A stretch of 64,000 bases of DNA, taken from NCBI RefSeq assembly GCF_030532325.1, contig NZ_JAUNLS010000005.1, positions 1 to 64,000 of the forward strand. Reading direction: 5' to 3'. Positions 46,678-54,450 of the stretch are shown piece after piece. The notes under the pieces were generated by a model. It was given only the letters and a program-made list of their open reading frames with translations, was not told the DNA's origin and did not search any database. The stretch comes from Corynebacterium sp. GTDB taxonomy: Bacteria; Actinomycetota; Actinomycetes; Mycobacteriales; Mycobacteriaceae. A program made the translations under genes and the position numbers. The stretch's first letter is position 1; each line of letters opens with the position of its first letter.

Positions 46678-47385
46678 ATGCCGACTTTTGACCCGTTGAC
46701 CCCGCTCATGGAGCATGCGGCGGTGGCCCAGGCGGCGCAGCGTGCTGCGGCCGCCCTCGCCCGCGTGCACCGGCGTCCCGCCGCCCTGCGCAGGGCAGAC
46801 GTCATTTCCTCGGAGTCTTTGCTGCGCGGGGCGCGTGCCTGCGTGGCACTGGGCGGTAAGCGCATCCCCGCCGTGGAACCCGCGGAGGTGGAAGCAGGCC
46901 CCTTGGGGCCGGTGGTCAGCGCGTACTCGCTTTTGGGGCCGGGGGTTCAGGAGCGCACCGTGCGCGTCTTTGCCAGGGCGCCCATCCAGGTGCTTGCCCG
47001 GGTGGACGTTGCCGCCGGCGGTTCCGGCACCCCAGCGGCTGAGCCCGCGGCGGCGCAGGCCCTGGCGCAGCTCATCACGCAAGGGGCGGGCCGGGACTTC
47101 GACGTGCTGCTTCCCGCCGTGGTGCACGCGGAGATTGCCGCTCGTGAGCTCTTTGGACCGCGCAGCACCTGCGTGGCGCTGGTGACAGCCCGGGCCGCAG
47201 CGATACACACGGGCCTGGATCCGCGCGGCCTGGCCGTGCCGGAGACCTACCTCAACCGGCATCGCCAGAGCTATGCCGACGCCCTGGCGGCCTACCCGCA
47301 GGAACCCGCGGAGCTGCTGGGCCTGCTCATGCAGGCCTGGGAGGCCGGGGCCGCTGAAGCCGACGGCATTGCCCGCGCCGCCTAG
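46678..47385 (+). CDS. Conserved hypothetical protein
   Basis: The 235-residue Ala-rich soluble protein opens MPTFDPLTPLMEHAAVAQAAQRAAAALARVHRRP and contains ADVISSESLLRGARAC and HAEIAARELFGPRS. Similar proteins occur in Actinobacteria next to the SerB-like phosphatase; some are annotated as oxidoreductase without evidence. I cannot assign a fold or reaction. ATG 46678 has TATCCT exactly 7 bases upstream and no Shine-Dalgarno, so I preferred it over a start at 46615. It converges on serB. Confidence 0.72.
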   Translation: MPTFDPLTPLMEHAAVAQAAQRAAAALARVHRRPAALRRADVISSESLLRGARACVALGGKRIPAVEPAEVEAGPLGPVVSAYSLLGPGVQERTVRVFARAPIQVLARVDVAAGGSGTPAAEPAAAQALAQLITQGAGRDFDVLLPAVVHAEIAARELFGPRSTCVALVTARAAAIHTGLDPRGLAVPETYLNRHRQSYADALAAYPQEPAELLGLLMQAWEAGAAEADGIARAA

Positions 47386-47397
47386 AACCCGTACTTC

Positions 47398-48264
47398 TTA
47401 GAGCCCGCGCTTGGGCCCGAAGAGCTTGGCGGAGACTGAAGACACCAGCCCGGGGTGCTGGGCCAGCCACACGCCGCCGGCGACGGCGGCGATGCCTGCC
47501 AGTACGGCGGAGCTAATCCCGATCTCGCGCGCGCTGGGCTTGGGGATGAGCGGCACGGGGTCCTTGAAGGTGCGCACCTGCCAGCCGCGTTCCAGCGCGT
47601 GCTTCTTTAAGCCCCGCTCGGGGTTGACGGCCACGGGGTTGCCCACCAGTTCCAGCATCGGGATGTCGGTGGTGGAATCGGAATAGGCATAAGAGGCGGC
47701 GAGATCCACGCCGAGCTTGTCCGCCATCGAGGTCAGCGCGTCTGCCTTGGCGGGGCCTTTGCAATAGAAGGTGATCTCCCCGGTGAAACGGCCGTCTTCC
47801 TCGGCCAACTCCGTGGCAGCTACGTGCTCGATGCCGAGCTCCTGCGCGATGGGGCGTACGAGCACGCTTGCCGACGCCGAAATAATCACCACCTCATGGC
47901 CCTGGGCGCGGTGGGCTTCAATGAGCTCGCGGGCCTCGGCGTAGATGGCTGGGGTGACTACGGAGTGCATGGTCTCCACGGCGATGTCGTGCACTTCGCG
48001 CACGGACCAGCCCTGGATCATGGCGGCGAGTTGGTCGCGGGTGGAGTCCATCTGCTCGCTGCTTTGCCCGGCGAGCATGTAGCCGGCCTTGGCCAGTGAG
48101 AGCTGAAGGGCCTCGGAGGGCGTGATGAGGCCGTTGTTGAGGAATTCCTTGCCAAAGGCAAAGGCCGAGGAGGTCGCGATGATGGTCTTGTCCAGATCGA
48201 AGAACGCAGCAACGCGCCCGCCGCGGGCCGCGACGGGAGCTGGGGTCTGGGGCGTGTGCGTCAT
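47398..48264 (-). CDS. HAD-IB phosphatase, SerB-like, membrane-associated
   Basis: The 288-residue protein has the HAD motifs FFDLDKTII (nucleophile and acid/base Asp), IISASAS (motif II), a lysine in KGPAKADAL, and SDSTTDIPML (motif IV acidic pair). A C-terminal hydrophobic segment (SSAVLAGIAAVAGGVWLA) may anchor it. It is related to phosphoserine phosphatase SerB and to lipid phosphate phosphatases; the substrate is not certain. In M. tuberculosis the homologue (Rv3661) also flanks the 6C RNA. ATG 48264 follows AAAGGCA. Confidence 0.85.
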   Translation of the reverse strand: MTHTPQTPAPVAARGGRVAAFFDLDKTIIATSSAFAFGKEFLNNGLITPSEALQLSLAKAGYMLAGQSSEQMDSTRDQLAAMIQGWSVREVHDIAVETMHSVVTPAIYAEARELIEAHRAQGHEVVIISASASVLVRPIAQELGIEHVAATELAEEDGRFTGEITFYCKGPAKADALTSMADKLGVDLAASYAYSDSTTDIPMLELVGNPVAVNPERGLKKHALERGWQVRTFKDPVPLIPKPSAREIGISSAVLAGIAAVAGGVWLAQHPGLVSSVSAKLFGPKRGL

Positions 48265-48304
48265 TGCCTTTCGATTCTAGGGGAAACCTGCGGCGACAGG
48301 CCCG

Positions 48305-48399
48305 GCGTGGCACGCCAATCCGGCGCAGTGTGGCACGCCAGAACCGCCCCAGCGCGGCGCGCGAAAACCAGCCCAGCGCGGCATGCCACAGAATTGATG
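48305..48399. repeat. Degenerate 24-bp tandem repeat, four units
   Basis: Units begin at 48305, 48328, 48352 and 48376. Each opens G(C/T)G(C/T)GGC(A/G)(C/T)GC and the first three end in CA after a C-rich middle. The array lies directly upstream of the 6C RNA promoter, with its last unit ending about 12 bases before the -35 box. Confidence 0.7.
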
Positions 48400-48410
48400 G
48401 CCGGTTGCTA

Positions 48411-48439
48411 TTGTCATCTCTTCGAGTCCATGCCATAAT
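48411..48439 (+). promoter_or_regulatory. Promoter of the 6C RNA
   Basis: A -35 box TTGTCA (48411-48416) and a -10 box CATAAT (48434-48439) are separated by 17 bases. This is close to the sigma-A consensus and predicts a start near 48446. Confidence 0.78.
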
Positions 48440-48445
48440 GAGCGG

Positions 48446-48550
48446 TGCAAGGCCCCGATATACAGTGCGGCCTGCCCCGGCTCACCCCCCCGAGGCCGGG
48501 TTACTTCGATGGCCCGCGCACACCCCCCCCGAGGCGCGGGCCATCACCTA
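48446..48550 (+). ncRNA. 6C small RNA
   Basis: Two consecutive hairpins each carry a loop with seven or eight C residues. In the first, CCCGGC(TC) at 48476-48483 pairs with 48492-48500 around ACCCCCCC. In the second, GGCCCGCGC (48511-48519) pairs perfectly with GCGCGGGCC (48534-48542) around ACACCCCCCCCGAG. This is the defining structure of the actinobacterial 6C RNA, which in C. glutamicum has been linked to the SOS response. The position beside the SerB-like gene and the ssd-cpaF locus matches M. tuberculosis. The exact 3' end is approximate. Confidence 0.9.
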
Positions 48551-48765
48551 TTCTTGCGCTCATGTGGTACTAATTCGTTATTTGGACTATAAGAATGAGC
48601 TTCGGAAATTTGCATTGCAGCGGAAAGCGTAGGGGCTTTGTGGCGTAAATCGAACTTTTCCGTTTTCAGTAAGCGGCAACAGGCGATGTATGTACTAGGG
48701 ACTATGGCTTTGGCGCGGAGTTGACGCGTTAACGTTGAGAGGCAACCCATGAGAGAAGGAACTTG

Positions 48766-49485
48766 ATGCGCATCGACCGCGTAACTGAAGGCGTTTATAG
48801 GCTTCTTGATGAGATTGTGGCCGGGACATTCCCCGAAGGCGAGGCGCTGCCGGGCGAGATAAAGCTAGCGGAATACTTGGAAGTTTCACGTCCGACATCA
48901 CGTGAGATAGTCCGAACTCTTGCAAACCGTGGGGTGGTCGAGGTGATTCACGGTCGCGGTACATTCGTTCAACCTCAGAGCCAATGGACCGATGTCAGAA
49001 CAGTCGTATATGCGCTTTCGAAGCAGTTGGATAAAAAGCAGGTAGGCATGTACCTGACACAGCTGAGGCGCATGATCGAGGTAGGTTCGGCGGGGCTCGC
49101 TGCTTACAACATTTCTGACTCTCACCTTGAACGCATGAGGGGGAGTTTGCAGCGATATAAAGATGCGTCTGAGCGCGATGATTCTGAAGCTGCAACCATC
49201 GCCGATGTTGACTTTCATGACGCAATTCTCGACGCGACGGGCAACCCATTTTTGCGTGCGATGATGTTGCCGCTAAAAGGGGCGCTCGCGAGTTCTCGCC
49301 TGGAAACCAATAGCGTGGAGGAAATTCGGGAACGGGCGATTCGGCATCACGAGAGGATTCTTGCTGCTATTGAAGCTGGGGACACCCAAGCGGCTAAGGA
49401 TGCGATGCGCGGTCACATGGGGCAGACGTTTGATGACATCAAGGCATATGTCGAAGGTGCTGACGCTGACTTCCCATTCCACTAG
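48766..49485 (+). CDS. GntR/FadR-family transcriptional regulator
   Basis: The 239-residue protein has a winged helix (KLAEYLEVSRPTSREIVRTLANRGVVEVIHGRGTFV) and an FCD ligand-binding domain with DVDFHDAIL and a late RHHERILAAIEAGD metal-site histidine pattern. It likely represses the adjacent kinase-dehydrogenase-permease operon and responds to the sugar acid or an intermediate. ATG 48766 follows AGAAGGA. GC content is visibly lower than in the flanking core genes. Confidence 0.88.
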   Translation: MRIDRVTEGVYRLLDEIVAGTFPEGEALPGEIKLAEYLEVSRPTSREIVRTLANRGVVEVIHGRGTFVQPQSQWTDVRTVVYALSKQLDKKQVGMYLTQLRRMIEVGSAGLAAYNISDSHLERMRGSLQRYKDASERDDSEAATIADVDFHDAILDATGNPFLRAMMLPLKGALASSRLETNSVEEIRERAIRHHERILAAIEAGDTQAAKDAMRGHMGQTFDDIKAYVEGADADFPFH

Positions 49486-49620
49486 TTTGTGAGTATTTCT
49501 GGCAGCTTTCCAGTTTGATCTGCCTCCGTTCGTTGTGCTGCTTTACATTTTCGATGCAAGGTGACACACTACACGTGAAGTCCTCAGAGGTCTGTCCACT
49601 GGTAAGTAAGGAGGGGTCCC

Positions 49621-51018
49621 GTGCCCTTTTCTCTCGCAGAATTGACTAAGAATTGTCGCCCGCCAGTAGCCATTGATGCTGCTGAAGTTCCCAAACGCAA
49701 TGACATACTCATCGTCCTTGATGACGATCCGACGGGTACGCAGTCCGTGCGTGATTTGCCTGTCCTAACGCGTTGGACGCAAGAAGATATGGAGTGGGCG
49801 TTCTCCCAGGGCGCACCGGCTATCTATGTCATGACGAATTCGAGGTCATTGTCGCCTGAAGATGCGCGCCGAATTAACGAAGACGTTGCTCGCTCTGCGC
49901 TGGCAGCTTCCGAGGGGCGGAAGTTGAGTTTTGTTTCTCGGTCTGACTCCACCCTGAGAGGGCACTTTCCGCTAGAGCCAGACACTCTGGCGGAGATTTC
50001 TCATGAGCATGGAGAAGACGTGGATGGATATCTCCTTGTGCCTGCGTTTCCCGATGCCGGACGCGTGACTATCGATGGCGTTCACTATGCGGGCTCCAAG
50101 CTCGACGGATTTAGCCCTGTGGCTGAAACTGAGTTCGCCCAAGACGCAAGCTTTGGCTACCACAGCTCCAAGCTCAACGAGTGGGTCGAGGAAAAGACAG
50201 AAGGCCGAGTCCCTGCGTCGGACGTGTTGTCAATTTCTCTCGATACTCTTCGCGCGGGGAAAGCAGCTGACGTTCTTCAAGCAGCAACTGATCAAAGCCC
50301 CATTGTTGTTGATGTAGTGACCGAGGAGGATCTGCGCCTTCTGGCTGTAGCGCTACACGTTGCAGAATCAAGCGGCAAGAAGTTTATTTATAGGGTTGGC
50401 CCGCCGTTCGTCCGTGCGGTTATCGGGCAAGATATCCCTGCGGTTGTGGATGAGCAGTCCCTAGAAAATGCAGGAGTTACCCAAGACCATCTCGTAGGGG
50501 GTTTGATTGTCGTCGGCTCCCATGTGCCAACGACTACGCGTCAGCTGAATGCCTTGGTCGCATCGGATTTGGCCACCATTTTTGAGCTCGACGTACACAA
50601 GGTTCTCGACGATGAATCAGGTTACGTGGATGCACTTGCGAAGAAAATTGTCCAGACATTGGAGCATGGTAATGCCGTCCTGCACACGTCGCGGACGCTG
50701 GTCACAGGAAAAAATGAAGATGATAGCTTGCGAATCGCACGCACTGTCTCCGCAGCTCTGGTTTCGGCAGTCAACAAGGTTGTCACGACATCTACGCCGA
50801 AGTTTGTCATTGCAAAGGGCGGAATCACATCCTCTGATACTGCATCGCGAGGACTTGAAATGACGCGAGCAACGGTTGTCGGGCCGATGCAGCCGGGAAT
50901 CATCAGCCTGTGGAAGTCCGAAGACGGCCCCGCGGAAGGCATCCCGTACATCGTCTTTGCCGGAAACGTAGGCAACGACCAGTCACTCGTGGACGTTGTC
51001 TCTCGTCTCAGTAACTAA
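49621..51018 (+). CDS. Four-carbon acid sugar kinase (DUF1537 family)
   Basis: The 465-residue kinase has the N-terminal substrate-domain motif LDDDPTGTQSV and the C-terminal ATP-binding motif AKGGITSSDTASRGL typical of DUF1537 kinases (OtnK, DtnK and related). These phosphorylate 2-oxo- or 3-oxo-tetronate or threonate at C4. With an adjacent LtnD-like dehydrogenase, 3- or 2-oxo-tetronate is the likely substrate; which isomer cannot be told. GTG 49621 follows AAGGAGG. It is first in the operon after gntR. Confidence 0.85.
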   Translation: MPFSLAELTKNCRPPVAIDAAEVPKRNDILIVLDDDPTGTQSVRDLPVLTRWTQEDMEWAFSQGAPAIYVMTNSRSLSPEDARRINEDVARSALAASEGRKLSFVSRSDSTLRGHFPLEPDTLAEISHEHGEDVDGYLLVPAFPDAGRVTIDGVHYAGSKLDGFSPVAETEFAQDASFGYHSSKLNEWVEEKTEGRVPASDVLSISLDTLRAGKAADVLQAATDQSPIVVDVVTEEDLRLLAVALHVAESSGKKFIYRVGPPFVRAVIGQDIPAVVDEQSLENAGVTQDHLVGGLIVVGSHVPTTTRQLNALVASDLATIFELDVHKVLDDESGYVDALAKKIVQTLEHGNAVLHTSRTLVTGKNEDDSLRIARTVSAALVSAVNKVVTTSTPKFVIAKGGITSSDTASRGLEMTRATVVGPMQPGIISLWKSEDGPAEGIPYIVFAGNVGNDQSLVDVVSRLSN

Positions 51019-51043
51019 GTTTCGAAATTTCAAGGAGCACATA

Positions 51044-51943
51044 ATGACGTCTGTCATCACTGTCATCGGTCTGGGTGCTATGGGCCTTCCCATTGCCACC
51101 AATCTTTCAACGCAATTCCACGTCAATGGCGTGGATATCTCTCCTGAGAGGCTGGCTCTCGCCGAAGAAACGGGAATTGCAACTTTTGATAACTCGCGTG
51201 AAGCGGTCACCAACTCAGATCTTGTCTTGCTCGCGGTTCGAAACGAAGCGCAGCTCAACGAAGTGCTGTTTGGGAACGACGGAATCGCCAGCGCGCTGAA
51301 GCCTGGAGCCACTATTCTTCTCATCTCGACGGTTGGCATTGCAGCCGTTGAAAAGGCAGCTCAGCGTTTGGAATCGGAAGGATTCGGGCTTATTGATGCT
51401 CCCGTTTCCGGTGGGCCGGTGCGCGCAGGCGAAGGAGATCTCCTCGTGACTGTAGGTGCTTATCCCGAGCTTCTCGAGAAGCATCGCGGCGTCCTTGAGT
51501 GCATGGCTGGAAACCTTGTCATCGTTGGAGACAACCCAGGAAAGGGACAAGCGCTCAAGACTGTAAACCAGCTCTTGTGTGGTGTCCATATTGCTGCTGC
51601 CGGTGAGGCAATGGCGTTGGCAGGCAAGCTTGGCCTAGATCAGGAAAGCGCACTCGATGCGCTGATGTCGGGTGCCGCGTCCTCGTTCATGTTGGGCGAC
51701 CGCGGTCAGCGGATGCTCGAGGCGTACACCGAAGATGGTGCTGAGGTGAAGTCTCGTATGGACATTTTCGTCAAGGATATGGACATTGTCACTACAGCAG
51801 CGAAAGAAGCTGGAATTGCTGTGCCTGTCGCCGCTGCTGCGCAACAGCAGTACTCACAGGCCATTGCACGTGACATGGCTGCAGTCGATGATTCAGCCAT
51901 TATCCGTATCGTGTCGCCAACGGATCCCGCACAGAAGGGTTAG
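51044..51943 (+). CDS. NAD(P)-dependent 3-hydroxyacid dehydrogenase, L-threonate dehydrogenase-like
   Basis: The 299-residue beta-hydroxyacid dehydrogenase has the nucleotide motif GLGAMGLP (residues 8-15), the substrate loop DAPVSGGPVRAGEGDL and the catalytic lysine in NPGKGQALKTVNQLL. Next to a DUF1537 kinase such enzymes oxidise L-threonate or D-erythronate to the 2-oxo acid (LtnD). Tartronate semialdehyde reductase is an alternative. ATG 51044 follows AAGGAG. Confidence 0.85.
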   Translation: MTSVITVIGLGAMGLPIATNLSTQFHVNGVDISPERLALAEETGIATFDNSREAVTNSDLVLLAVRNEAQLNEVLFGNDGIASALKPGATILLISTVGIAAVEKAAQRLESEGFGLIDAPVSGGPVRAGEGDLLVTVGAYPELLEKHRGVLECMAGNLVIVGDNPGKGQALKTVNQLLCGVHIAAAGEAMALAGKLGLDQESALDALMSGAASSFMLGDRGQRMLEAYTEDGAEVKSRMDIFVKDMDIVTTAAKEAGIAVPVAAAAQQQYSQAIARDMAAVDDSAIIRIVSPTDPAQKG

Positions 51944-51947
51944 TTAA

Positions 51948-53285
51948 GTGACAGGAACTTCTCTTCTCCTGCTGGGAGCACTCGCGGTTGCAGTTTTGCT
52001 GGCATTGGTTATTTGGGTCCGAATGCCTGCGTTTGTAGCCCTGATGCTGGTAGCACTTGCTACCGCGGTAGTTTCCGGCATTCCCTTGGCTGATGCAGTC
52101 TCCACGGTGACAGGTGGTGTTGGCAAGACACTTGGATCTGTAGCGGTCGTTGTTGGCTTAGGCGCGATGCTCGGCAGGATCATCGAAGAATCTGGTGGTG
52201 CCCAATCTCTAGCCAACTACTTTACGGACAAACTCGGTAGGGCAAGAGTCCCAGTAGCTATTACCGTTGCCGCGTTTATCCTAGGTATTCCAGTCTTTTT
52301 CGACGTCGGATTCATTATCCTTGCGCCAATCATTTTCGGTTTCGCAGCCGTCGCGAAGATCAATCCGCTCAAGATTGGCCTGCCAGTTGCGGCAACGCTC
52401 TTGACAGTTCACGTTGTTGTTCCTCCGCATCCAGGTCCGGTAGCAGTTGCTGAGATTCTTGGACAGGATGCAGGAATGCTACTTACCATCGCGCTTCCGG
52501 TTGCAGCTGTTACAGCGGCAATCTGCTTCTTCACTGTGAAACTTTTTAAGGTGGAGTCCATTGAACGAGGGAAGTCTCCGGCTGAAATCGAAGTGATCGA
52601 AGACTTCGATCACGCGCCGTCACCGTGGACTGTTATTTCGCTGATTCTGCTCCCAATCTTGATCATCATGGTTGGAACTACTGGACAAATGATGGCAACG
52701 GAAGGTAGTGCCCTCTATACCTTCGTTTCATTCTTCGGCTCCTCGCCAGTAGCTCTTCTCATCAGCGTTATCGTCGCTTGGTTTGTACTTGGCAGTCAGC
52801 AGCATTGGGATCGCCAGCGCAGTACTGACGTGATGGATTCTGCTTTGCCTACGGTCGCGGTAATCATCTTTGTCACCGGCGCTGGCGGAGGATTCGCCAA
52901 TGTGCTTGTCGAGTCTGGAATCGGTGACGTCCTATCAGAAATTCTGATCGATACTGGTCTGCCGCTCATCTTGATGGCATTTGTTATGGCAGCCGCACTC
53001 CGTGCTGCTCAGGGGTCTGCAACAGTCGCACTTTTGACCACCGCGGGACTGCTTGCCCAACCGATTACAGACGCACAGCTTTCGACGATTCAAGGCGCAC
53101 TCGTGATGGTGGCTATTGGTTTCGGTGGCCTAGGGCTTTCACACATTAATGACTCGGGTTTCTGGATTGTGACCAAGTATCTGGGTCTCTCTGTGAAGCA
53201 AGGACTGAGGTACTGGACCAGCTTAACCACTGTCTATGGCGTAGTTGGCTTCCTCATCACGTGGGCAATTTACGCTGTCGTGTAA
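51948..53285 (+). CDS. GntP-family sugar acid permease
   Basis: The 445-residue protein has about 12 membrane segments and GntP-family blocks: MLGRIIEESGGAQSLA, GIPVFFDVGFIILAPIIF, VPPHPGPVA and GLSHINDSGFWIV. Gluconate/threonate-type proton symport is expected. GTG 51948 starts five bases after the dehydrogenase stop. It closes the operon; no decarboxylase or isomerase gene follows. Confidence 0.9.
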   Translation: MTGTSLLLLGALAVAVLLALVIWVRMPAFVALMLVALATAVVSGIPLADAVSTVTGGVGKTLGSVAVVVGLGAMLGRIIEESGGAQSLANYFTDKLGRARVPVAITVAAFILGIPVFFDVGFIILAPIIFGFAAVAKINPLKIGLPVAATLLTVHVVVPPHPGPVAVAEILGQDAGMLLTIALPVAAVTAAICFFTVKLFKVESIERGKSPAEIEVIEDFDHAPSPWTVISLILLPILIIMVGTTGQMMATEGSALYTFVSFFGSSPVALLISVIVAWFVLGSQQHWDRQRSTDVMDSALPTVAVIIFVTGAGGGFANVLVESGIGDVLSEILIDTGLPLILMAFVMAAALRAAQGSATVALLTTAGLLAQPITDAQLSTIQGALVMVAIGFGGLGLSHINDSGFWIVTKYLGLSVKQGLRYWTSLTTVYGVVGFLITWAIYAVV

Positions 53286-53303
53286 CAAGGCTTTTTCGGG
53301 GTG

Positions 53304-53375
53304 TTATCCACAGGCGCACGTTGACGTGTCATCCTCCGCGGCACTGCGGGGTGCTTGAGGGCTGGGTTATCCACA
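53304..53375. promoter_or_regulatory. Two perfect DnaA boxes upstream of ssd
   Basis: TTATCCACA occurs at 53304-53312 and 53367-53375 in the same orientation, 63 bases apart, both followed by GGC. They are in the 142-base gap between the permease and the septum-site protein gene. This is not the replication origin (no dnaA-dnaN nearby). Titration of DnaA or DnaA control of the ssd operon is inference. Confidence 0.6.
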
Positions 53376-53427
53376 GGCAGATTTTTCGCCCTAGTGTGCG
53401 CGCTGGCCCTCGCGCAGAGTTGGTGCC

Positions 53428-54450
53428 ATGAACACACAACTTCTTGCTCTGGCCGTGGGGGACTCAGCCCTGCGTGCCGAGGCGGCTTCGGCAGCAGCCG
53501 CCAGCACGGCGGAGGTCCTCACCATCGAGGATCCCCGGGATTTTCCGCGCTACCTGCCCAAAGCGGACGTGGTCATCGCGGATGCCTTGACCGCGGGGCT
53601 GGTGGCGGAGCACCCGCGCGTCTTCTTCGTGGCGGCGGACCCAGGGCCCATCGACTACGAAGCCGCGCTGCGCTGCCACGCCCAGGCCGCCTTCATCCTG
53701 CCGGCGGAATCGAAGGGGCTGCTCGCCGCACTCGCGCAAGAATCTCATCCCAGCAGGGAAACCATCAGCGCGCCCACGGTTGCCGTGACAGGCTCGGCGG
53801 GCGGGGTGGGCACTTCAACGCTGGCGCTGGCGATTGCCAGGGAGGCGGACGCTGCCTTGCTTGTCGATGCCTCCCCCTACTCCGGCGGACTCGACCTGCT
53901 CGCCGGCATCGAGTCGGAGCCCGGTGCGCGATGGCCAGACTTTGCCGCAGGCACGGGCGCCGTGGACCCGGTGGAATTGGCCAGGGCGCTGCCCTCCGCA
54001 GGTGGGTTGGCGGTCCTCTCAGCTGCGCGCAGTACCACCCCGGTGAGCATGAAGCCGGCGCGCCGGGAATCCATCATCCAGGCTGCGTGCCTGCATCCCG
54101 CCCCCGTGGTCATTGACTGCCCGGCGTGGGACGTGCCCGTCGGGGCGGACCACGTCATCATCCTTACCGCCGCGGAGGTGCGCTCGGCGGCGGCCTGTGC
54201 CGAGGTGGTGGCGATACTGCGCGCGCGCAAGCAGCCGTGCTCGGTGGTGGTACGTCACCGCCAGTGGTCGGGGCTGGACGCCAACGACATCGCGGCGCTC
54301 GTGCACACCGAGCCCATCGCGGAGATTCCCACGCTGCGCGGGCTGACCAAGGCCTGCGAGACCGGGGGTCTGCCGCGTCGGCTGCCGGGGTCGCTGCGCG
54401 CGGCCGCCCAGGCGGCGTGGGAGGCAGCAGCATGGGAGGTGGCGGTATGA
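53428..54450 (+). CDS. ssd: CpaE/MinD-like protein, septum-site determining (Ssd) type
   Basis: The 340-residue protein has an N-terminal receiver-like domain and a MinD/ParA-like ATPase domain (about 115-320). The P-loop is deviant, TGSAGGVGTSTLAL, with Thr replacing the usual Lys, as in actinobacterial Ssd/CpaE proteins. The homologue in M. tuberculosis (Rv3660c) affects septation and leads the tad operon. It likely positions the pilus machinery. Its TGA overlaps the cpaF ATG. Confidence 0.83.
   Translation: MNTQLLALAVGDSALRAEAASAAAASTAEVLTIEDPRDFPRYLPKADVVIADALTAGLVAEHPRVFFVAADPGPIDYEAALRCHAQAAFILPAESKGLLAALAQESHPSRETISAPTVAVTGSAGGVGTSTLALAIAREADAALLVDASPYSGGLDLLAGIESEPGARWPDFAAGTGAVDPVELARALPSAGGLAVLSAARSTTPVSMKPARRESIIQAACLHPAPVVIDCPAWDVPVGADHVIILTAAEVRSAAACAEVVAILRARKQPCSVVVRHRQWSGLDANDIAALVHTEPIAEIPTLRGLTKACETGGLPRRLPGSLRAAAQAAWEAAAWEVAV

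Larger units (their letters stand above)
48265..48765. other. Intergenic region holding the 6C RNA gene
   Basis: These 501 bases hold a degenerate 24-base tandem repeat (48305-48400), a good promoter (48411-48439), the 6C RNA and, from about 48550, lower-GC sequence that begins the sugar-acid island and contains the gntR promoter. No protein gene was seen. Confidence 0.8.

Noticed and set aside
48476..48542. C7 and C8 homopolymer runs as a phase-variable tract
   Set aside because: Both runs sit in loops of consecutive hairpins with a good promoter upstream, exactly the 6C RNA structure, and no ORF spans them.
53304..53375. DnaA boxes as part of the chromosomal origin
   Set aside because: No dnaA, dnaN or rpmH nearby, only two boxes, and no AT-rich unwinding element.
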